In this document: piece by piece, positions 41,645 through 49,736 of the stretch
Numbering within the stretch: position 1 is the stretch's first letter
How the letters are laid out: every line of letters starts with the position of its first letter
Assembly (NCBI GenBank): GCA_018432235.1
Contig: JAHDLO010000007.1
Span: 88,769-152,768 of the forward strand
Origin: Clostridiaceae bacterium
GTDB taxonomy: Bacteria > Bacillota > Clostridia > Peptostreptococcales > Natronincolaceae
Direction: 5' to 3'
Length of the DNA stretch: 64,000 bases
Notes under the pieces: generated by a model
What the model saw: only the letters and a program-made list of their open reading frames with translations
The model's database searches: none
Told to the model about the DNA's origin: nothing
Made by a program: the position numbers and the translations under genes

Positions 41645-42505
41645 ATGAATACTGAGTTTTTGAGAACATTTTTGTCTGTGGTTCAAACAAAGAGCTTTAC
41701 ACATACTGCTCAAATATCTCACTTGTCACAGTCTACAGTAAGTAATCGCATCATTGAGCTTGAAAAGATATTTGGTTGTCAGCTCTTTGTTCGAGGGAAT
41801 GGTGCTTTGGAGCTGACGGAAGCAGGTAAGCAATTGATAGCATACGCTGAAGAAATACTTACTGCACAAACTACTGCACAATTGCTTTTAAATCAGACCA
41901 AAACAAACGAGCCATGTCTTATGGTTAGCGCTGTTCACGCTTACTATGATTCTTACCTTCAAAGCATTGTCAGTGAGGGTTTGAGCAAAAAACGCCCTTA
42001 TATATTAAGGGTGTTTCTAAAGCATTCTCATGAGGTCATTCAAGGTGTTATCACCGGCAAATATGACTGTGGCATCGCCCACCATCCAAGCTATTACAAT
42101 AGATTTGATTCTATTCTTTTGCAAGCTGATGAGCTGGTGCTGGTGGGAGCCGATCGGGAGAGGAGGTACCGACATGGCATATCCTTCGGACAAATGAAAT
42201 CACTGGACATATTTCATTCAAGCCTCTTTGAAAGTCATGTTGAGGGTTTGCTTTACCAACAGAATCCATATAGGCTGTCCATTGATATTGCCTCAAGAAT
42301 TGTGCCACTGGTGATACAGCACGGTGCATATACATTTCTGCCCATGACTTATGCAGGGCCTTTGATTGAAAAGGGGGAGCTTTATTCAATTACAATTGAG
42401 GATTATCGACTACCCCCGCTTGAGTATTATTTTGTATATCCTAAGGAGCACCCTAATTCAGAAGGGATAAAAATACTAAAGAATCAATTGCTTTCTTGGG
42501 GATAA
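41645..42505 (+). CDS. LysR family regulator
   Basis: About 286 residues from ATG 41645, behind AGGGAGG; the reading from 41588 has no site. Residues 1-60 are a LysR helix-turn-helix (EFLRTFLSVVQTKSFTHTAQ, then LSQSTVSNRIIELEKIFGCQ), followed by the periplasmic-binding-like effector domain. It is divergent from the MATE gene, which it probably controls. Confidence 0.92.
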   Translation: MNTEFLRTFLSVVQTKSFTHTAQISHLSQSTVSNRIIELEKIFGCQLFVRGNGALELTEAGKQLIAYAEEILTAQTTAQLLLNQTKTNEPCLMVSAVHAYYDSYLQSIVSEGLSKKRPYILRVFLKHSHEVIQGVITGKYDCGIAHHPSYYNRFDSILLQADELVLVGADRERRYRHGISFGQMKSLDIFHSSLFESHVEGLLYQQNPYRLSIDIASRIVPLVIQHGAYTFLPMTYAGPLIEKGELYSITIEDYRLPPLEYYFVYPKEHPNSEGIKILKNQLLSWG

Positions 42506-42629
42506 AGAAGTTACTACCTGCTTGCTTTTATCTGTCTATTAGGTATAATAGTGTTTATAAGTTAGAAAATACTAACACTAATTAGCTTGTCGCAATACGA
42601 TTTCATATTGTTGGGGAGGAAATGTATTT

Positions 42630-42989
42630 ATGATCATTGTTTTTGATAGCATAACAGGATTAGGAAAGCAGTTTTCAGAATCCTTGGGATATCTGACACA
42701 AAGCGTTGAAGGTAAGGTAACTGGGCCCTGCATCCTTGTCACACGCAATGTCGGCTTAGGGAAAATTCCTGAAACGACTATCAGGTTTCTGGAGCAGTAT
42801 AAGGAGCATGTCGTTGGTGTCGTAGTGAATGGCAATAAAAAATATGGTCCATTTTACTGCAAAGCCGGAGATAAAATCAGCAAGCTTTATAATATTCCTG
42901 TCATCAGAAAAATTAGTGGCTCAGGGAATCATGAGGATGTAGAATATGTGAAGAAATTCATTGAAGAGTTCACTGTTAAGTCTGAATAA
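42630..42989 (+). CDS. nrdI: NrdI-like flavodoxin
   Basis: A 119-residue flavodoxin-like protein with the NrdI pattern: FDSITGLGKQFSESLGY, VTRNVGLGKIPETTIRFLE, then VVVNGNKKYGPFYCKAGDKI and YNIPVIRKISGSGNHEDVEY. NrdI reduces or activates the dimanganese cofactor of class Ib ribonucleotide reductase. No nrdE, nrdF or nrdH is near, so it may serve a distant reductase or have another redox role. A strong GGGGAGG precedes the ATG. Confidence 0.82.
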   Translation: MIIVFDSITGLGKQFSESLGYLTQSVEGKVTGPCILVTRNVGLGKIPETTIRFLEQYKEHVVGVVVNGNKKYGPFYCKAGDKISKLYNIPVIRKISGSGNHEDVEYVKKFIEEFTVKSE

Positions 42990-43025
42990 AAATCATGAAA
43001 GCATGTTAAAATTGACAGCAAATTG

Positions 43026-43090
43026 AATTGCTAGGCACTGATACATCCACCTAATAATGGGATGTCTTAAGGCCTAGCAATTTTATTTAA
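43026..43090. terminator. bidirectional terminator
   Basis: AATTGCTAGGC (43026-43036) pairs perfectly with GCCTAGCAATT (43072-43082), with an inner ACATCC/GGATGT stem and TTTTATTT on the plus side. It separates the convergent nrdI and ytfJ genes. Confidence 0.8.
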
Positions 43091-43096
43091 ATCATC

Positions 43097-43558
43097 TTAT
43101 TGATTTTGAGGTTTATTCTGTTGCTTGTTTTGCTGTGATGCTTGCTGTCCTTGCCCTTGCTGCTGTTGACCCTGTTGCTGAGGGCTTTGACCCATACCCA
43201 TCATTTGTGGTATTTTACTAACCAGTTGGCCTATAGCTCCGGTAGTATTAGAATTTATGGGTATCGTAGTGACGTTGCCTTGATCTAAAACCAACACAGC
43301 ATCAGTTGTTATCTTTGCACCCAAGCCTAGTGCATCCATTCCTGTATTCGCAGAGCCTTGAGATTTGGGTTGCATGCTTTGAGTAAGCTTACCAGCAGAG
43401 TTGCCGCCGCCGTATCCGATAGAAACTGAAATAACCGGAATCAGGGTCTTATTTTCTACTGATAGGGGTTTGCCAAGGGTACCCTCTTCTTGAGTAAAGC
43501 TTTCAATATTAGAAAACAAGGTACTAATATTTTGCTCCATTGTGTTGTTTACATCCAT
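43097..43558 (-). CDS. ytfJ: sporulation protein YtfJ/GerW family
   Basis: A 153-residue protein. GKPLSVENKTLIPVISVSIG, YGGGNSAGK and GLGAKITTDAVLVLDQGNVT match GerW/YtfJ, needed for proper spore germination or coat/cortex properties in Bacillus. The C-terminus has a tail of about 30 residues rich in Gln (QQQGQQQQGQGQQAS), longer than in Bacillus. It is cotranscribed with the YtfI-like gene upstream, the Bacillus gene order. Confidence 0.9.
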   Translation of the reverse strand: MDVNNTMEQNISTLFSNIESFTQEEGTLGKPLSVENKTLIPVISVSIGYGGGNSAGKLTQSMQPKSQGSANTGMDALGLGAKITTDAVLVLDQGNVTTIPINSNTTGAIGQLVSKIPQMMGMGQSPQQQGQQQQGQGQQASQQNKQQNKPQNQ

Positions 43559-43583
43559 GTTAGTTCCTCCTCTTTTATTATTT

Positions 43584-44063
43584 TTATACCAGCTTTAATA
43601 AAAATTGCCCAAGATTTAGCTTTGCAGTGGCATTGATATTTATAAAATCACTGCTTACTAAAAAATCTGGTCTTTGGTCTAGAGACTCCAATGAAACAAA
43701 TTTTGGAATCATGTTGATTGCTGCGAAGGCTAGACCTGTGAAATAAGGGTCCTCAAATCCGTACTGAGCATTGATATGAATATCAGTTGGATTTACCTTG
43801 CCAAGTAGATTCTTATTTCTCCCCTTTGTTTTATTGTTTGTCAGTTGTTTCTTAAAAATTCTTTTACTAAAAATAAATATACTTAAAGTAAAAGTGTCAT
43901 TTTCCGATGATATCACTGATTTTAAAATAGGGTAAAGCCACAGCAACGTTAAATTCAAATCTGACGATGTAGAATCAAAATGCAATATGATTCTTGATGC
44001 TACCATGAACAAAAGCACCAAAAGAATCACGACAGCAATTAACAATAAATATAGCAAAACCAT
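43584..44063 (-). CDS. ytfI: DUF2953 (YtfI-like) sporulation-associated protein
   Basis: About 159 residues from ATG 44063; the in-frame ATG at 44078 is part of the TGGAGG site. One N-terminal membrane segment (about 1-22) is followed by a DUF2953 domain with LNLTLLWLYPILKSVI, GFEDPYFTGLAFAAI and SSDFININATAKLNLGQF. It lies directly upstream of ytfJ, as in Bacillus. Function is not known in detail. Confidence 0.85.
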   Translation of the reverse strand: MVLLYLLLIAVVILLVLLFMVASRIILHFDSTSSDLNLTLLWLYPILKSVISSENDTFTLSIFIFSKRIFKKQLTNNKTKGRNKNLLGKVNPTDIHINAQYGFEDPYFTGLAFAAINMIPKFVSLESLDQRPDFLVSSDFININATAKLNLGQFLLKLV

Positions 44064-44170
44064 GGATAAAACCTCCATGCTTTAAGAAATATGATGCCTA
44101 TTTAGTTTAACCAAAGGACATCTATTTATGGTGTTAGATACTGCTACATCTAGAATAATTTGTAAAGCAT

Positions 44171-44280
44171 GTGTCACCGGGGAAGGTTCTCTTGACACTC
44201 ATTTTGCATATAATTCAAAAATTTTAATAATTCAAATGGAAGATAACTGAAATAATCCACATCCATCGTAGGATGTGGAT
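44171..44280. repeat. two short palindromic elements
   Basis: GTGTCA (44171-44176) and TGACAC (44193-44198) bracket CCGGGGAAGGTTCTCT, a form of a palindromic intergenic motif I associate with clostridial genomes. ATCCACATCC (44255-44264) and GGATGTGGAT (44271-44280) form a separate 10-bp hairpin. The 44064-44380 intergenic stretch holds no gene. Confidence 0.5.
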
Positions 44281-44380
44281 CAATGACAGTAGGTTTGCCT
44301 GAGATAGGTTCAACAGCTCTGATTTGATTTGTATATAAATATTTATTCAAAAATTACATAAATATCATTGTGATAACTTT

Positions 44381-45769
44381 TTATTCTACAAGCAAGGACA
44401 AGGTTGCTGCTTTTTCGGATGGATATTCATTTTCCAGCCTGTTAAGGTAATTGAAGGCGGATTTTAAAGCAAAGATGGCTATTATGCTGGAAATAAGGTC
44501 AGACAGTGTAGCTGCGCCCCATACACCGTTTAATCCAAAGAAATAAGGTAAAATAAGCAACAGAGGTATGAGTAAAAACACTTGTCTCAAAAGACCTAAA
44601 AAGGTTGCCTTCTTGGCTTCACCTATAGATTGGAAGTAGCTGGCTCCAACTATTTGAGCACTTAAGAGGGGTAGCATTAATAAAAATAAACGCATACCTG
44701 AGCTTGCTTTAGAAATAAGATCCGGTTCACTGGTAAAGATACTGGAAAGCATTACAGGAAAAGCTTGTACTAGTATAAAGGTTATTGTACAGATTGATGT
44801 AACCGCAGCCAGTTCCAGCTTCAGAACCTTTTTTACCCTATCATAACGTTTAGCACCATAATTAAAGCCGATGATTGGCGCAGCACCTTGAGTAACACCC
44901 ATAGCTGACATTAGGAATAACACCATTACAGAGTTAATTATTGTCATTGCACCTATTGCAACATCCCCACCATGTGCTTTGAGGGCATTGTTGGAAATAA
45001 TGCTGACCATCACAGAAGCTAACTGCATTGCAAATGGAGCAAATCCAATGCTTAGAATCGACTTAATATTAACGACATGAAGCTTTAATTTTTCTTTTTC
45101 AATTTTTATCTGACTCTTTTCACTTAAAAAGTGCCTTATGATGAGGATGGTGGTTACGATCTGGGCGATTACGGTTGCTAATGCTGCCCCTGAAATACCC
45201 ATATTAAGCGTGAATATGAGAATTGGATCTAAAATGATATTCACTAGGGTTCCGACAATTATAATAATCATTGATTTTACTGGATGACCGGATGCTCTCA
45301 CGACATTCACTAGTCCAGTCCCAATACCTTGGAAAATAGCACCATAAAGAATGACAGTCATGTAATCCACCCCATAAGGCAGAGTTGCATCACTGGCACC
45401 AAAGGCTTTAAGTATAGGGACCTTAAAGAGAAGACCTAAAACTGTCATTAAGAGCATTAAGCCTATTATCATTGTTATGGCATTGCCAAGTAATCCCTGA
45501 GCTTCCTCCTTTTTATCTTCTCCCAGCTTTATAGATATGAGTGCTGAGGCACCTATGCCGACTAAAGAGCTTACTGCAGATAACAGCATCATAAATGGTA
45601 AGCTCAAGCCTATACCTGTCATGGCAAGACCGCCAATTCTGCCAACAAAGATTCTGTCAACAAGATTATATAAAGAATTAACAATCATGCCACCAATTGC
45701 AGGAAGGGAAAATTTGAGAAGAAGTCTACCCACTGGCATTGATATGAGGGTCTCCTTGTTGGTTTCCAT
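44381..45769 (-). CDS. MATE family efflux protein
   Basis: A 462-residue protein of 12 predicted segments. It starts NKETLISMPVGRLLLKFSLP, with DRIFVGRIGGLAMTGIG and PIIGFNYGAKRYDRVKKVLK, typical of the NorM/DinF-like MATE clade in clostridia. It ends an operon with an Rrf2 regulator and a methyltransferase (3 bp after the latter), suggesting control by that regulator. Substrate unknown. Confidence 0.9.
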   Translation of the reverse strand: METNKETLISMPVGRLLLKFSLPAIGGMIVNSLYNLVDRIFVGRIGGLAMTGIGLSLPFMMLLSAVSSLVGIGASALISIKLGEDKKEEAQGLLGNAITMIIGLMLLMTVLGLLFKVPILKAFGASDATLPYGVDYMTVILYGAIFQGIGTGLVNVVRASGHPVKSMIIIIVGTLVNIILDPILIFTLNMGISGAALATVIAQIVTTILIIRHFLSEKSQIKIEKEKLKLHVVNIKSILSIGFAPFAMQLASVMVSIISNNALKAHGGDVAIGAMTIINSVMVLFLMSAMGVTQGAAPIIGFNYGAKRYDRVKKVLKLELAAVTSICTITFILVQAFPVMLSSIFTSEPDLISKASSGMRLFLLMLPLLSAQIVGASYFQSIGEAKKATFLGLLRQVFLLIPLLLILPYFFGLNGVWGAATLSDLISSIIAIFALKSAFNYLNRLENEYPSEKAATLSLLVE

Positions 45770-45772
45770 AAT

Positions 45773-46372
45773 TTACGCCTCCTTTTTAGCTAAAATGGTA
45801 TAAATAGCATCGTTTATTTTGCTTTTTTTCACAATCTTGAACCCATTGCGGATCAAAACACCTTCAAGCTCATCTGAGCCAATGCGAATTGCAATCGGTG
45901 GTCCTTCCTTAATCTTCTCGTCATTTTCATACTCTAGACACAATAAGTGTCCTCCCGCTTTTAGCACCTCATGTATCTTTGAGAGAGCTTTTGCGAGGGA
46001 GCTTACTTCGTGGAGTATTAAGGACGCCATAGCAAAATCGATACTGTCATTTTGAATACTTAAGTCCTCAAGGTAATTCTGAATGAGTTCAATATTGTTG
46101 AGTCCTTTATCCTTAGCCTTTTCTTCTATAACACTGAGCATACGCCTATCAGGGTCCAGGGCGTACACTTTGCTAGATGTGCGCTCTGCCATAGGAATTG
46201 TAAAAAAACCTGAGCCAGCACCTACATCTAGTAGGGTATGGTTTTCCTGAATGGGCATTTGACTAATAAGCACTTCAGGTGGTATGAGCTTCTCCCTTTG
46301 CTTGCTATCTAAAAAGGCTATTTTGTTTAAAAATTTTTGATCCTGTTGGTTGTTCTGATGCATATGATTCAT
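45773..46372 (-). CDS. class I SAM-dependent methyltransferase
   Basis: About 199 residues from ATG 46372, behind TAGGAGGG; the longer frame from 46429 has no site. SAM motifs: LLDVGAGSGFFTIPMA (motif I), ALDPD at motif II, ASLILHEVSSLAKAL, and LCLEYEND. It is similar to UbiE/Methyltransf_11-type enzymes. The substrate is not recognisable. It lies between an Rrf2 regulator and a MATE gene, so it might modify a toxic compound that is then exported. Confidence 0.88.
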   Translation of the reverse strand: MNHMHQNNQQDQKFLNKIAFLDSKQREKLIPPEVLISQMPIQENHTLLDVGAGSGFFTIPMAERTSSKVYALDPDRRMLSVIEEKAKDKGLNNIELIQNYLEDLSIQNDSIDFAMASLILHEVSSLAKALSKIHEVLKAGGHLLCLEYENDEKIKEGPPIAIRIGSDELEGVLIRNGFKIVKKSKINDAIYTILAKKEA

Positions 46373-46472
46373 AAAAAACCCTCCTATCGAATATAATACA
46401 GACTGTAAATATCTATAATTGTGTCGCAAAAACCAGCAGCTGCCTAACTGCTTGGAATAACTCCCTCATATT

Positions 46473-46847
46473 TTACACGATGTCATAAATCAGTTTTTCT
46501 TTAAGGTAGTTCACCATTTTTTCTTCGGCGTCTCTCATAACCCTTTCAATGTGACAAGCATGGTCCATTTCACAGGTGAAAAGTGCTCCGCTACCTTCAA
46601 TAGCCTGAATGACGTCATAAAAGCTTATTTCGGTCTTGAGTTTTCTAAGACTATAGCCTCCGTTTACTCCTGGTGTCGATTGAATAAGGTTCGCCTTCAC
46701 CAGCTGAGTGAGTATCTTAGACAGATAGGTAGGTGATATATTCATATGACTGGCCAATGGCTGCAGACTTAAATTATCTTTACCTTCCTGTTTAACAAAG
46801 TACGCCATGATATGCAGGGCATAATTTGTTGCTTTAGTATATTTCAT
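46473..46847 (-). CDS. Rrf2 family regulator
   Basis: A 124-residue winged-helix regulator: KYTKATNYALHIMAYFVKQE, LASHMNISPTYLSKILTQLV, then NGGYSLRK. The C-terminal region has two cysteines (FTCEMDHACHIERVM), fewer than the three cluster ligands of IscR or NsrR, so sensing may be by thiol chemistry or incomplete cluster binding. First gene of an operon with methyltransferase and MATE genes and probably autoregulated. Confidence 0.9.
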   Translation of the reverse strand: MKYTKATNYALHIMAYFVKQEGKDNLSLQPLASHMNISPTYLSKILTQLVKANLIQSTPGVNGGYSLRKLKTEISFYDVIQAIEGSGALFTCEMDHACHIERVMRDAEEKMVNYLKEKLIYDIV

Positions 46848-46890
46848 AGCAACTCCTCCGTAAAGATATTATAGACTGTATTTGTCTTTA

Positions 46891-46919
46891 ATTATATATG
46901 TTAGATTTTGCTTTGTCAA
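46891..46919 (-). promoter_or_regulatory. sigma-A promoter of the Rrf2 operon
   Basis: On the minus strand TTGACA (complement of 46914-46919) and TATAAT (complement of 46891-46896) are separated by exactly 17 bp. Just downstream, AGACAAATACAGTCTATAAT resembles a sequence at about 46401-46420 (AGACTGTAAATATCTATAAT on the plus strand), upstream of the methyltransferase, a possible second regulator site. Confidence 0.8.
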
Positions 46920-46934
46920 TTATTATTTTTAGTT

Positions 46935-46975
46935 TTTGATAGCTTAATCGAATCTAAGCTTGGAATATCAAGTGG
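46935..46975 (-). pseudogene. fragment of an XRE-type regulator gene
   Basis: The minus strand encodes PLDIPSLDSIKLSK, which matches ELDIPSLALIKLSK of the intact XRE protein at 30108-30314, with matching DNA (CTAAGCTTGG.ATATCAAG). The remainder is missing. Confidence 0.45.
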
Positions 46976-47092
46976 TGCATCATCACACTAAAATATGAGC
47001 TAACGCCATGGAGCATAAGAAAACAACGAAATAAAAGCAGGTTCATAGGGTAATAAATGTCCAATAATCAGAAAAAGCTTGTGATGTTAAAT

Positions 47093-47518
47093 CTAGCCCT
47101 TAAGCATGTAAGGCTTTAACAAATCTATCGTCTCCTGAGTCAAGGGCTTTGAACGCCTTGTTTGCTCATCTGTCTGGACGATAATGGTTTCAGCCCTTGC
47201 AACAGCTTTTCCATTCTGAAAAAGCCCTTGAAAAAATCGGACGGAGCTATTGCCGATATGGACAACAGCGGTGCCGATGTCAACGGTGCCTGGCCACAGT
47301 ATTTCTGATACTAGATCCAGCTTCATGCTGACAATAACAAAGGATACGCCAGAGCTTATGAGGGGATTTAACAATTCTACTCTTCCGGTTTCAAGAAAAG
47401 TTGAAAATACTGCATTGTTTACATGGTGTTGACGGTCTGTATCACCATACCTGATTTTGTCATAGGATTTCATCGGATAATCATTTAGATTAAGGTCTTT
47501 TAAATTCAGTTGCTTCAT
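47093..47518 (-). CDS. acyl-CoA thioesterase (4HBT/FcbC-like hotdog)
   Basis: A 141-residue hotdog protein: IRYGDTDRQHHVNNAVFSTF is the 4HBT signature (RxxDxDxxxHVNN) with the catalytic Asp, followed by a typical VEVGTAV-like strand. It hydrolyses acyl-CoA esters; the acyl chain is not known. It is a single gene, AAGGAGG 7-11 bp before ATG 47518. The 47519-47746 stretch upstream contains no gene. Confidence 0.88.
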   Translation of the reverse strand: MKQLNLKDLNLNDYPMKSYDKIRYGDTDRQHHVNNAVFSTFLETGRVELLNPLISSGVSFVIVSMKLDLVSEILWPGTVDIGTAVVHIGNSSVRFFQGLFQNGKAVARAETIIVQTDEQTRRSKPLTQETIDLLKPYMLKG

Positions 47519-47746
47519 TAATCATACATCCTCCTTTCTTATAGGGACTAGTTTACTAAGATTTGAAAATATGTGGATTATTCTATCAAATTTTCTATAA
47601 AAGTACAATAGTCTATCCTATCTGTTAAGAAGTAAGTCGAGAGTATATGGTAAATTAATACATTGATTTTTCGGTTGATTCTACTTTTTATATCATATAG
47701 AATGAAACTAAAGAAGAAAAATTCTGAAAATGATTTCAACCTAGTT

Positions 47747-47911
47747 TAGGGTGTGTCTGAAAACCCACTCAAGGGCATCTTTCACCGCTTTTTTGTCCCA
47801 CGCAGCGTTGCTTTTCCTTGACGTACATCTGGTATGCCTTCAAAAAAGCGCCTTGATTGGAACAAAAATTCAGTAAAATCTGCTCCCTTCGGAGCATTCA
47901 GACACACCCTA
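47747..47911. mobile_element. 165-bp MITE-like element with 15-bp terminal inverted repeats
   Basis: TAGGGTGTGTCTGAA (47747-47761) is repeated exactly inverted as TTCAGACACACCCTA (47897-47911). The interior encodes nothing of note. A CTAG occurs just outside the left end (47741-47744) and at the right junction (47909-47912), a weak hint of a target duplication. The end sequence resembles those of IS elements that begin GGGTGTGTCTGAA, so a non-autonomous derivative is likely. It sits about 60 bp upstream of a regulator gene. Confidence 0.7.
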
Positions 47912-47969
47912 GAAAGATTCTTTGAAGGTATAACAAACCGACAGTAGACGTTATTAGGAGATGATAACA

Positions 47970-49358
47970 ATGAATTTTACTAAAGCTATATCCAATGAGA
48001 TATTATTTCAGGCTCTCGAATCTTTGTATTATACAATAATTACCGATGATTTAGGTCGTATTGTCTTTATTAGTAAAAATTACAGGGAGCTGCTAGAGTT
48101 GAAGGGACAGGATGTTTTGGGCAAACACATCAAGGATGTTATACCAAATACCAAAATACCTGATGTGCTTAAAGCCGGGAAGGAGGACATTGGGGCGATA
48201 TTTGAATTAGATAATGGGAAGAAAGTAATCTGCAATCGTATTCCCATAAGAGATAAGAATAACGCAGTCATTGGCGTCATTTCTGCTGCAACCTTCTATA
48301 ACATGAATAAAATAGAGGAGCTTAAGAAAAAGGTTGAAATTCTTGAAGCTGAGAACCATACGTATAAACAGAAATTGCAAGAGCTAAAAAAAGAATTTTA
48401 TGCAGCTGACCATGTCATTGGTGCTTCTGCAGCGATGATAGATATTAAAGCTACGATAAAGAAAATATCAAAGTCGCCTATAAGGGTTCTTATTACTGGT
48501 GAAACCGGTACGGGTAAAGAGGTATTTGCCAATTATATACACAGCTTGAGTGATAGAAGTGAAAAACCCTTTGTTAAAATAAACTGTGCAGCCATACCAA
48601 AGGAGCTAATAGAATCAGAGCTGTTTGGTTATTCTCCGGGGGCATTTTCAGGTGCATCAAAGGAAGGAAAAATTGGTAAGTTTGAATTGGCAAATGGCGG
48701 CTCCATACTGCTTGACGAAATTGGAGAAATGCCTATGTCCTTACAATCGAAGCTATTAAGGGTAATACAGGAAAACGAGATTGTGAGAATCGGTGACAAT
48801 AAAACCATCAAGCTTGATATCAGGATAATATGCAGTACAAATAAAGATATTGAGGAGTTAATCAGAGAAGGCCAGTTTAGAGAGGATCTTTATTATAGAA
48901 TCAATGTTGTCGAATTAAGAATACCGCCATTAAGAGAACGCTTAGAGGACATTCGGCTGTTAGCCAACTATTTCATAGAAAAAACTAATAAGTCCTATGG
49001 TTTAGGGATAAATGAAGTCAATGAAGATGTTGTCGAACTGTTCAACAAATATAATTGGCCAGGTAATGTCCGTGAGTTAGGAAATGTGATTGAACGGGCA
49101 TGTGTGCTTGTGGGTTCCGGGGAGTTGGAAATAAAAGATTTTGGTTTTTATATGAAGAAATTTAGCAATGATACAAGAAGTACAGCTTTTAATAATTCAA
49201 GTCCTACCTTAGTGGAAGCTAAAACACATACAGAGAAGGAAATTATTATGAGAGCACTATTAGAGACAAACGGTAATAAAACCGCAACAGCTAAGATGTT
49301 AGGTATAGATCGAAGCTTTCTATATACTAAACTTAAAAAATATAATATTAGCTTATAA
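47970..49358 (+). CDS. sigma-54-dependent activator (PAS-AAA+-Fis)
   Basis: About 462 residues from ATG 47970; ATG 47961 overlaps AGGAG. N-terminal PAS domain (about 12-110), coiled coil (about 113-145), AAA+ domain with Walker A GETGTGKE (177-184) and Walker B ILLDEIGE, and Fis helix (AKMLGIDRSFLYTKLKKYNI). The sigma-54 contact loop reads GAFSGA instead of GAFTGA. It lies directly upstream of a locus with two sigma-54 promoters that share a palindromic upstream site and probably activates both. The signal bound by the PAS domain is unknown. Confidence 0.92.
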   Translation: MNFTKAISNEILFQALESLYYTIITDDLGRIVFISKNYRELLELKGQDVLGKHIKDVIPNTKIPDVLKAGKEDIGAIFELDNGKKVICNRIPIRDKNNAVIGVISAATFYNMNKIEELKKKVEILEAENHTYKQKLQELKKEFYAADHVIGASAAMIDIKATIKKISKSPIRVLITGETGTGKEVFANYIHSLSDRSEKPFVKINCAAIPKELIESELFGYSPGAFSGASKEGKIGKFELANGGSILLDEIGEMPMSLQSKLLRVIQENEIVRIGDNKTIKLDIRIICSTNKDIEELIREGQFREDLYYRINVVELRIPPLRERLEDIRLLANYFIEKTNKSYGLGINEVNEDVVELFNKYNWPGNVRELGNVIERACVLVGSGELEIKDFGFYMKKFSNDTRSTAFNNSSPTLVEAKTHTEKEIIMRALLETNGNKTATAKMLGIDRSFLYTKLKKYNISL

Positions 49359-49412
49359 TAATCCATGTACTATCTTGAAGCTAAGTAGAAATACAAAGCG
49401 ATTTAAAGTTAG

Positions 49413-49470
49413 AATCTACCTTATGGTAATTAATTAGAAATAATTAAAAGGCATTAGGTAGATTTTTTAT
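49413..49470 (+). terminator. rho-independent terminator
   Basis: AATCTACCT (49413-49421) pairs with AGGTAGATT (49456-49464) and is followed by TTTTAT. Confidence 0.75.
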
Positions 49471-49525
49471 TTTGAATGAACTACAAATCACTTAATTGGC
49501 CTGTAGTAAAAAAACAACAGGTTGA

Positions 49526-49538
49526 CTACAAACTGTAG
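49526..49538. promoter_or_regulatory. palindromic upstream activator site
   Basis: CTACA-AAC-TGTAG, a perfect 5+5 palindrome about 65-78 bp before the -24 element at 49604. CTACAA (49481-49486) and CTGTAG (49501-49506) form a further, looser pair. The same motif occurs at 56503-56546 before the other sigma-54 promoter of this locus. Confidence 0.6.
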
Positions 49539-49602
49539 AGGTTACATGACATCCTGAATACATAGAAGAACCTAAACTTACTGTTTGCAATGCATAATAA
49601 AT

Positions 49603-49618
49603 TGGCATGCTAATTGCT
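49603..49618 (+). promoter_or_regulatory. sigma-54 promoter of the ABC importer operon
   Basis: TTGGCATGCTAATTGCT has GG at 49604-49605 and GC at 49616-49617 with 10 bp between. The first gene begins 119 bp downstream, so there is a leader of about 105 bases. Confidence 0.82.
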
Positions 49619-49736
49619 TATTAATCATGTAAGTATGTATTTTATGTTTTTGAAAACGTTAAAGGCGGATTAGCTTGTAATCTATTAAAAAATTTAAATA
49701 GATTAACACGACGTTAAAAATGAAAGGGGAAGGAAA

